A stretch of 11,519 nt of DNA, from positions 1 through 11,519 of the forward strand of contig DATEGT010000047.1 in NCBI GenBank assembly GCA_035280025.1, read 5' to 3'. The translations under genes were made by a program, and so were the position numbers. This stretch comes from VBDM01 sp035280025. GTDB taxonomy: Bacteria > Pseudomonadota > Gammaproteobacteria > Burkholderiales > SG8-39. Below are positions 7,789 through 11,519 of the stretch, piece after piece (positions within the stretch are counted from its first letter, which is position 1; each line of letters opens with the position of its first letter). The notes under the pieces were generated by a model. That model was given only the letters and a program-made list of their open reading frames with translations. It was not told the origin of the DNA and made no database searches.

Positions 7789-8310
7789 ATGTATCAGCTG
7801 CTGAAGCAGATCGCCAGGACCGGGATCGTCACCGAGGCGGCGCCGCCCGCGGACGAGGCGCTGCGCGAGACCGCGCAGCGCCTGGGGGAGATCATCCTGA
7901 AGCACTTCGGCCGCGCGCTCGCGATACGGCACGTCGACGCCGGCTCGTGCAACGGCTGCGAGCTCGAGATCCACGCGCTGAACGGCCCCTACGCGAATCC
8001 GGAGCGGCTCGGCATCCGCTTCGTCGCCAGTCCCCGCCACGCGGACCTCCTCCTCGTCACCGGCCCGGTGTCGCGCAACATGGAAACGGCGCTCAGGCGC
8101 ACCTGGGAAGCGACCCCCGACCCGAAGCTCGTGGTCGCGACCGGCGATTGCGGCTGCACCGGAGGAATCTTCGGAGAGACCTATGCGAGCTGCGGGCGGG
8201 TCTCGAACGTAATCCCGGTCGACGTCGCGGTGCCTGGCTGCCCGCCGACGCCGGCCGCGATCCTGCAGGGCATACTCACCGCCGTCGGTTCCCGTGCGCG
8301 CCGGCCATGA
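7789..8310 (+). CDS. hyfI: Hydrogenase-4 component I-like small subunit (NuoB family, one [4Fe-4S])
   Basis: A 173-residue NuoB/HycG/HyfI-type small subunit. It carries the four cysteines expected for the proximal (complex I N2-like) [4Fe-4S] cluster: C54 and C57 in GSCNGCELE, C121 in TGDCGC and C151 in PGCPPTP. Two more cysteines, C123 and C135, are present. The PGCPPTP stretch and the VTGPVSRNM strand (89-98) are family hallmarks. The spacing of the first pair (CxxC) is the hydrogenase type, not the tandem CC of complex I NuoB. The ATG follows the hyfG stop by three bases; an upstream Shine-Dalgarno is poor, so coupled translation is likely. Length is shorter than HyfI (about 250) but close to NuoB. 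The Fe-S ligands are intact although the neighbouring large subunit has lost its metal site, so the pair probably still transfers electrons. Confidence 0.92.
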   Translation: MYQLLKQIARTGIVTEAAPPADEALRETAQRLGEIILKHFGRALAIRHVDAGSCNGCELEIHALNGPYANPERLGIRFVASPRHADLLLVTGPVSRNMETALRRTWEATPDPKLVVATGDCGCTGGIFGETYASCGRVSNVIPVDVAVPGCPPTPAAILQGILTAVGSRARRP

Positions 8311-8750
8311 TGGATCTTCCTCTCGCCTTCATCGGGTGGTTCTTCACCTTGAGCTCCGCGCTGGCGCTCGCGCTGGGCGCGGTGCTGATCGCCATGCTGT
8401 TTCGCGCCGGCGGCCTGCACCGCCGCTATCTGAGCTACAGCTTCATGAACGACATCGTGCTCGCCGCCGTATGGGTTCTCGGACTCTCGGGGGGAATCGG
8501 CGTGATACGGCTGCAGGCCTGGGGAAGGTACCTGCTGGAGCTGTTCTGCTGGTCGCTCATCGTGCTGCTGCTGCTCTCCGCGGCGACGCGGCTCTACGCC
8601 ATGAGACGGCAGCCCGACGCGGACGCCCGGCCGGTAAACTGGCTGGGCGCGGTCGGCGGCATCACGCTGGTGCTGATACCGGTGCTCGCGATCTGCGTCG
8701 CGACGATCGTGACCCTGCGCAGCCCGGAGGCGCTCAAGGCCTTCTCCTAG
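8307..8750 (+). CDS. Uncharacterised four-helix membrane protein, last gene of the hyf-like operon
   Basis: A 147-residue hydrophobic protein that I do not recognise as any HyfA-J, Nuo or Mrp subunit. About four membrane segments can be seen: residues 8-32, 49-68, 75-97 and 112-137. The connecting stretches carry positive charges (GGLHRRYLSYSFMND at 36-50, RLYAMRRQPDADARP at 95-109), and the C-terminus is short (SPEALKAFS). The start is an ATG that overlaps the hyfI stop (ATGA); a second ATG follows immediately, so the N-terminus may be one residue shorter. No Cys pairs or cofactor motifs are present; the two cysteines (C81, C130) lie within membrane segments. Position and coupling suggest an accessory subunit or assembly factor of the complex, but this is an inference from context alone. 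It ends directly against the minus-strand DsrE-like gene. Confidence 0.8.
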   Translation: MMDLPLAFIGWFFTLSSALALALGAVLIAMLFRAGGLHRRYLSYSFMNDIVLAAVWVLGLSGGIGVIRLQAWGRYLLELFCWSLIVLLLLSAATRLYAMRRQPDADARPVNWLGAVGGITLVLIPVLAICVATIVTLRSPEALKAFS

Positions 8751-9167
8751 CTACGGCTTGAGGTAGGCGTAGCCTTCCTTCTGCTGCAGGTGCGTGATCT
8801 GCACCACGCCCGACGGGACGAAGTCCACGCCGATGATGAACTGGTCCTTCTTCAGCTTGCGGTTGCGCAGCGTGATCTCGCATACCTGGAACTTCACCCC
8901 GCGCGACATCAGGTCCTGGACCCTCGCATCGAAGGGCCCCAGCCGGTCCTTCGCGCCTTCCATGAGGAAATCCACGCCGTCCGCATGCGCGACGGCGATG
9001 ATCTTCGCCTTGGGATCGACTTCGAGATGGTTGTTGATGTTGCGCAGTCCCTTGGTCGCCTGCCCCAGTCCGCCGTCGAAGTGATACACCACCTTGTCCT
9101 GCGCCCATGCCCCCGACGCCGCGAGCGAGAGCGCGACGGCCGCGATTAGGTTCGCTGCGAGTTTCAC
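8751..9167 (-). CDS. Secreted DsrE/DsrF-like protein
   Basis: A 138-residue protein with a Sec signal peptide: basic MK start, hydrophobic core LAANLIAAVALSLAASG and a probable cleavage after AWA (residue 22). The mature part (KVVYHFDGG, then IIAVAHADGVDFLMEG, VKFQVCEITLRNR and a C-terminal VQITHLQQKEGYAYLKP) has the pattern of the DsrE/DsrF-like superfamily. C96 in VKFQVCEIT is in the position of the semi-conserved cysteine. In true DsrE/TusD proteins this superfamily handles persulfide sulfur; for the exported versions the role is unknown. The start is a GTG with AAAGGAG six bases before it; the nearby ATG at 9172-9170 is out of frame. It is convergent with the operon end without a single intervening base, and divergent from acyP. 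The paralogue type is common in proteobacterial genomes next to unrelated genes, so I infer no functional link to the operon. Confidence 0.85.
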   Translation of the reverse strand: MKLAANLIAAVALSLAASGAWAQDKVVYHFDGGLGQATKGLRNINNHLEVDPKAKIIAVAHADGVDFLMEGAKDRLGPFDARVQDLMSRGVKFQVCEITLRNRKLKKDQFIIGVDFVPSGVVQITHLQQKEGYAYLKP

Positions 9168-9240
9168 GGCATGCTCCTTTGACGGTCGTGAATGATCGCG
9201 CTCACTTTACGCGAAGCCGCGCGGGTTGGAAAATCGGCCG
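9168..9240. promoter_or_regulatory. Divergent intergenic region between the DsrE-like gene and acyP
   Basis: This 73-base gap must hold the starts of both divergent genes. On the minus strand, AAAGGAG at 9174-9180 is a clear ribosome-binding site for the DsrE-like gene. Also on the minus strand, TTCCAA then TAAAGT with a 16-base spacer is a weak sigma70-like candidate. On the plus strand only GGA at 9228-9230 stands before the acyP ATG. No operator or riboswitch is evident. Confidence 0.35.
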
Positions 9241-9510
9241 ATGGCGACACACCTCGTGATCTCGGGACGCGTGCAGGGCGTGGGCTTCCGCTATTCGATG
9301 GCGGAGGAAGCGGAGCGGCTGGGTGTGACCGGGTGGGTGCGGAATCGCCGCGACGGGACGGTCGAGGCCGTGGTGGACGGAGATCCGCGTGGGCTCGAGG
9401 CGATTCTCGCCTGGGCGCGGCGCGGACCGCCCGCGGCGCGCGTGACCGGCGTGCTGGCGGTCGAGACCGCGGGGAGCTTCGAGCGCTTCGAGATGCGGCC
9501 GACGGAATAG
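9241..9510 (+). CDS. acyP: Acylphosphatase
   Basis: An 89-residue cytoplasmic enzyme (EC 3.6.1.7) that hydrolyses the carboxyl-phosphate bond of acylphosphates such as acetyl phosphate or 1,3-bisphosphoglycerate. The signature GRVQGVGFRYSM near residues 9-20 includes the catalytic arginine that binds phosphate, and GVTGWVRNRRDGTVEAVVDG contains the catalytic asparagine (WVRN). Length is normal for the single-domain family (about 90). The start is placed at the ATG at 9241; a TTG at 9226 would add five residues that are not typical of the family. Acylphosphatase domains also occur at the N-terminus of the hydrogenase maturation protein HypF, but here the gene ends after the domain with no zinc-finger or YrdC part, so it is the free enzyme. 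It faces the minus-strand dienelactone hydrolase gene 37 bases away. Confidence 0.93.
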   Translation: MATHLVISGRVQGVGFRYSMAEEAERLGVTGWVRNRRDGTVEAVVDGDPRGLEAILAWARRGPPAARVTGVLAVETAGSFERFEMRPTE

Positions 9511-9547
9511 CCCGGGAGCCGGTCCGGCGGGAATGCGGGCCGTATCG
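9511..9547. other. Short GC-rich gap between convergent acyP and the dienelactone hydrolase gene
   Basis: This 37-base gap contains GGCGGG at 9526-9531, which can pair with CCCGCC at 9552-9557 inside the end of the neighbouring gene; a shorter alternative pairs GCGGG at 9535-9539 with the same arm. No T-run follows on either strand, so a rho-independent terminator cannot be called. Confidence 0.3.
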
Positions 9548-10270
9548 CTACCCCGCCTTGCGCCTCGCCGTTCCCGTCTCGCGCAGCCCCTCGAGCACCG
9601 CGAGCGCGCGCTCCATGGAGAAATCGCGCGTCTTCTGATCGAACGCCTTCGACTCCGGCATCATGTAGCCGTGCTCGACGCCGGGGAATACGTGCAGGTC
9701 GAGGCTCTTCATGCGCGCGGCCGCGCCGCGGTACGCCGCCAGCACTGCGGCGGGCGCCTGGTGGTCCCGGTCGCCCCAGATGATGCACACGGGCTTCGAC
9801 AGCCCGTCGAGCTCGCCGAGGTAGTCGAGCATCTGCGAGCCGTGGCAGGAGACGCCGGCGTCGTAGCCCAGCCGCTTCGGTCCCAGGATCGCGTACGGAC
9901 CCCCGTAGCAGAACCCGATCACCGCCGCGCGTCCGTTCGACTGCGGGAGCTTGCGTACCAGCTCGAGCGTATCGGCGAGATCGGCCTCGCCCGTCCTGAT
10001 CTTCTCCAGCCGCGGCTGCGAGCGCTCCTTGGTGCGGTCGTCGTCGCGGCCGAGCGGCCCCGGGATCGTGCGCCAGAAGAGATCCGGCGCCGCGGCGACG
10101 TACCCGAGCACCGCGAATTCGTCCGCGATGTCCCGCAGGTCTTCGTTGACGCCGTGCACCGCCGATGCGAGGACCACCGCCGGCACCTTCGCGCCCGAGC
10201 TCGGGGTGGCAAGATAGCAGTCGAACTCTCCGCCCTTGGTCGAGCGGACCTTGACGTTCCTGCCCTGCAT
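9548..10270 (-). CDS. Dienelactone hydrolase family protein
   Basis: A 240-residue alpha/beta-hydrolase of the dienelactone hydrolase family (type enzyme EC 3.1.1.45, which opens dienelactones in chlorocatechol degradation). The triad is visible: nucleophile C121 in the elbow GFCYGG (119-124), an acid at D169 or D167 in IIWGDRDHQAP, and H200 in PGVEHGYM. No signal peptide is seen, so it is cytoplasmic. Length is normal (about 235-245). The ATG is preceded by AAAAGGAGG a few bases upstream, an excellent ribosome-binding site. No other catechol-pathway genes are in the window, so the real substrate may be another ester or lactone; family members of this kind are often annotated from similarity alone. 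It is divergent from the Rossmann-fold gene to its right and convergent with acyP. Codon use fits the neighbours. Confidence 0.9.
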   Translation of the reverse strand: MQGRNVKVRSTKGGEFDCYLATPSSGAKVPAVVLASAVHGVNEDLRDIADEFAVLGYVAAAPDLFWRTIPGPLGRDDDRTKERSQPRLEKIRTGEADLADTLELVRKLPQSNGRAAVIGFCYGGPYAILGPKRLGYDAGVSCHGSQMLDYLGELDGLSKPVCIIWGDRDHQAPAAVLAAYRGAAARMKSLDLHVFPGVEHGYMMPESKAFDQKTRDFSMERALAVLEGLRETGTARRKAG

Positions 10271-10470
10271 GACCCCTCCTTTTCTCCGAGGACCTCACAA
10301 GCTACCCCAGAGCGAGCGCACTTGTCCAATGTCAAGGCCTCATGCCTTCGTCATTGCGCTGCAACCTCCAACTGACTAACATCAGCCCTTTCACGAGACG
10401 GCGCGGGCTTCCGGAACGCGAAACCGCGACTACGCGCCGCGAGTTCATCCGCCAAAGGAGGCGTTGTTTC
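10271..10470. promoter_or_regulatory. 200-base divergent promoter region
   Basis: No gene is seen here. It lies between divergent starts and is less GC-rich in its middle than the flanking genes. On the minus strand a perfect TTGACA occurs at 10335-10330, pointing at the dienelactone hydrolase gene, but no good -10 box follows at normal spacing. On the plus strand TTGCGC (10354-10359) and TAACAT (10377-10382) are 17 bases apart, a weak sigma70-like pair toward the right-hand gene. An inverted repeat AAGGC-CTCAT-GCCTT sits at 10334-10348, touching the minus-strand TTGACA, and could be an operator. All of these sites are tentative. Confidence 0.35.
10454..10461 (+). promoter_or_regulatory. Strong ribosome-binding site deciding the start at 10471
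   Basis: AAAGGAGG stands nine bases before the ATG at 10471, a near-complete Shine-Dalgarno sequence. It fixes this start over the later in-frame ATG at codon 10, which would cut into the first beta-strand of the nucleotide-binding fold. Confidence 0.8.
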
Positions 10471-11519
10471 ATGAGCACTCAGTACAGGATTCTCATCATG
10501 GGCGCGTCGTACGGCTCCCTGCTCGGGACCAAGCTCGCGCTCGCCGGGCACTCGGTGCATCTGGTGTGCCTGCCCGCCGAGGCCGACCTGATCAACCGCG
10601 AAGGCGCGATCGTGCGCATGCCGGTGAAGGGCCGCGAAGGGCTGGTCGAGATCAACTCGAAGAAGCTGGCGGGCAAGCTCACCGCGGGCGGCACCGCCGG
10701 AGTCAGGCCTTCCGACTATCACTTGGTGGCGCTCGCCATGCAGGAGCCGCAGTACCGCTCGCCGGGCGTGCGCGAGCTGCTCGACGCGGTGGCGCGCGCC
10801 AAGGTGCCGTGCATGTCGATCATGAACATGCCGCCGCTGCCCTACCTGAAGCGCATCCCGGGGCTCAACACCGACGGGCTGCGCAACTGCTACACCGACC
10901 CCTCGGTATGGGACGGGTTCGATCCCAGGCTGATGACCCTGTGCAGCCCCGACCCGCAGGCTTTCCGTCCGCCGGAGGAAAAGGTGAACGTGCTGCAGGT
11001 GCGGCTCCCGACCAACTTCAAGTCGGCGCGCTTCGATTCCGACGCGCACACCGCGATCCTGCGGGGCCTCGAGGCCGACATCGATGCGTCGCGCTTCGAA
11101 GGGGTCGAGCTTCCGGTGAAGCTGAAAGTGCACGACTCGATCTTCGTCCCGCTCGCAAAGTGGGCGATGCTCATCGCCGGCAACTACCGCTGCGTGCTGA
11201 AGGACAGCGTGCGCCCCATCAAGGACGCCGTGCACAGCGACATCGCCGCCTCGCGCGCGATGTACAACTGGGTCGTCCAGCTGTGCGTGTCGCTGGGCGC
11301 GAACGAGGCCGACCTCGTTCCCTTCGACAAGTACGCCAATGCGGCGCTGTCGCTGGGCAGCCCCTCGTCCGCGGCCCGCGCGCTCGCCAACGGAGCGCCG
11401 AACATCGAGCGCGTCGACCTGCTGGTGAAGACCATCGCCGCGCAGAAGGGCATGCACTCGGACGTGCTCGACCAGACCGTTTCCCTGGTCGAGGGCTGGC
11501 TCGAGAGGAACCGCAAGAA
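10471..11519 (+). CDS. Rossmann-fold oxidoreductase, distantly ketopantoate-reductase-like (3' end outside window)
   Basis: At least 349 residues, still open at the window end. The N-terminus YRILIMGASYGSLLGTKLAL (5-24) followed by AGHSVHLV is a dinucleotide-binding beta-alpha-beta with a relaxed GxGxxG pattern, as in the ApbA/PanE (2-dehydropantoate 2-reductase) superfamily. DYHLVALAMQEPQY (82-95) matches the strand before the substrate pocket. FVPLAKWAMLIAGNYR (225-240) resembles the start of the C-terminal helical domain, where K230 may be the catalytic lysine. The usual PanE QNG motif is replaced by SIMNMPPLPYL (116-126), and the protein is longer than PanE (about 300), so it is probably not the pantothenate enzyme. 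An opine-dehydrogenase-like or other 2-oxoacid reductase is an alternative. Its start is backed by a strong ribosome-binding site. Transcribed divergently from the dienelactone hydrolase gene, so shared regulation is possible. The true substrate cannot be told from sequence. Confidence 0.7.
   Translation, partial: MSTQYRILIMGASYGSLLGTKLALAGHSVHLVCLPAEADLINREGAIVRMPVKGREGLVEINSKKLAGKLTAGGTAGVRPSDYHLVALAMQEPQYRSPGVRELLDAVARAKVPCMSIMNMPPLPYLKRIPGLNTDGLRNCYTDPSVWDGFDPRLMTLCSPDPQAFRPPEEKVNVLQVRLPTNFKSARFDSDAHTAILRGLEADIDASRFEGVELPVKLKVHDSIFVPLAKWAMLIAGNYRCVLKDSVRPIKDAVHSDIAASRAMYNWVVQLCVSLGANEADLVPFDKYANAALSLGSPSSAARALANGAPNIERVDLLVKTIAAQKGMHSDVLDQTVSLVEGWLERNRK

Noticed and set aside
6459..8306. 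Plus-strand open frame running from inside hyfG through hyfI into the last membrane protein
   Set aside because: Only the part from 8307 onward looks like a real protein; the upstream part is Arg/Ala/Pro-rich shadow sequence of hyfG and hyfI.
1141..8310. Respiratory complex I (nuo) operon or Mrp antiporter operon
   Set aside because: NuoE-G, NuoA, NuoI and NuoJ are absent. HyfE, the NuoC-D fusion and the HyfB C-terminal DPWDCGY point to the hydrogenase-4 branch, and Mrp operons lack the HyfG and HyfI type subunits.
9170..9172. ATG start for the DsrE-like gene on the minus strand
   Set aside because: It is out of frame and only one base from the GGAG; the GTG at 9167-9165 has correct frame and spacing.
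9241..9510. Fragment of the hydrogenase maturation protein HypF
   Set aside because: Only the acylphosphatase domain is present, with a proper stop at the normal length and no adjacent zinc-finger or YrdC sequence.
9526..9557. Rho-independent terminator between the convergent genes
   Set aside because: The GC-rich arms can pair but the loop is 20 bases and no T-run follows on either strand.
9533..10375. Plus-strand open frame opposite the dienelactone hydrolase gene
   Set aside because: The minus-strand product has a full catalytic triad and a strong ribosome site; the plus-strand product has no recognisable features.

Overview
The window is about 65-70% GC over most of its length, densely coding, with short gaps and Shine-Dalgarno-type starts. 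Protein sequence and gene style suggest a high-GC proteobacterium, most likely a betaproteobacterium. That placement is an inference from general resemblance, not from a marker gene.

Left part (1-8750, all plus strand): the 3' half of metG (methionyl-tRNA synthetase with its C-terminal tRNA-binding domain) overlaps by ATGA the first gene of a seven-gene block. Six genes correspond to the hydrogenase-4 / formate hydrogenlyase / complex I superfamily in the order hyfB, hyfC, hyfE, hyfF, hyfG, hyfI. The seventh encodes a 147-residue membrane protein I cannot assign. Junctions are 4-base overlaps or gaps of 2-3 bases, so the block reads as one translationally coupled operon. The membrane arm (two antiporter-like subunits, a NuoH-like and a NuoK-like subunit) and the Fe-S small subunit look intact. 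The 'catalytic' large subunit has lost all four Ni-Fe cysteine ligands (three positions are Ser, one Gly) and lacks the C-terminal extension that is cleaved during hydrogenase maturation. No HyfA/HyfH/NuoI-type ferredoxin subunit, HyfD or hyp maturation gene is in the window. The block therefore most likely encodes an energy-converting-hydrogenase-related (Ehr-type) complex: an ion-pumping machine with a retained proximal Fe-S cluster, no hydrogenase chemistry and an unknown electron partner. Ehr-type complexes have been named in comparative studies, but their reaction is not established. This is the most interesting system here.

Right part (8751-11519): a secreted DsrE/F-like protein (minus strand) abuts the operon end with no intervening base. 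A divergent acylphosphatase gene follows, then a minus-strand dienelactone-hydrolase-family gene, a 200-base divergent promoter region, and a plus-strand Rossmann-fold oxidoreductase distantly like ketopantoate reductase that runs off the window. These look like ordinary single genes with no evident link to the Ehr-type operon.

No RNA genes, CRISPR arrays, insertion sequences or other mobile elements were seen. There is no gene-free stretch above 300 bases; the longest is 10271-10470.
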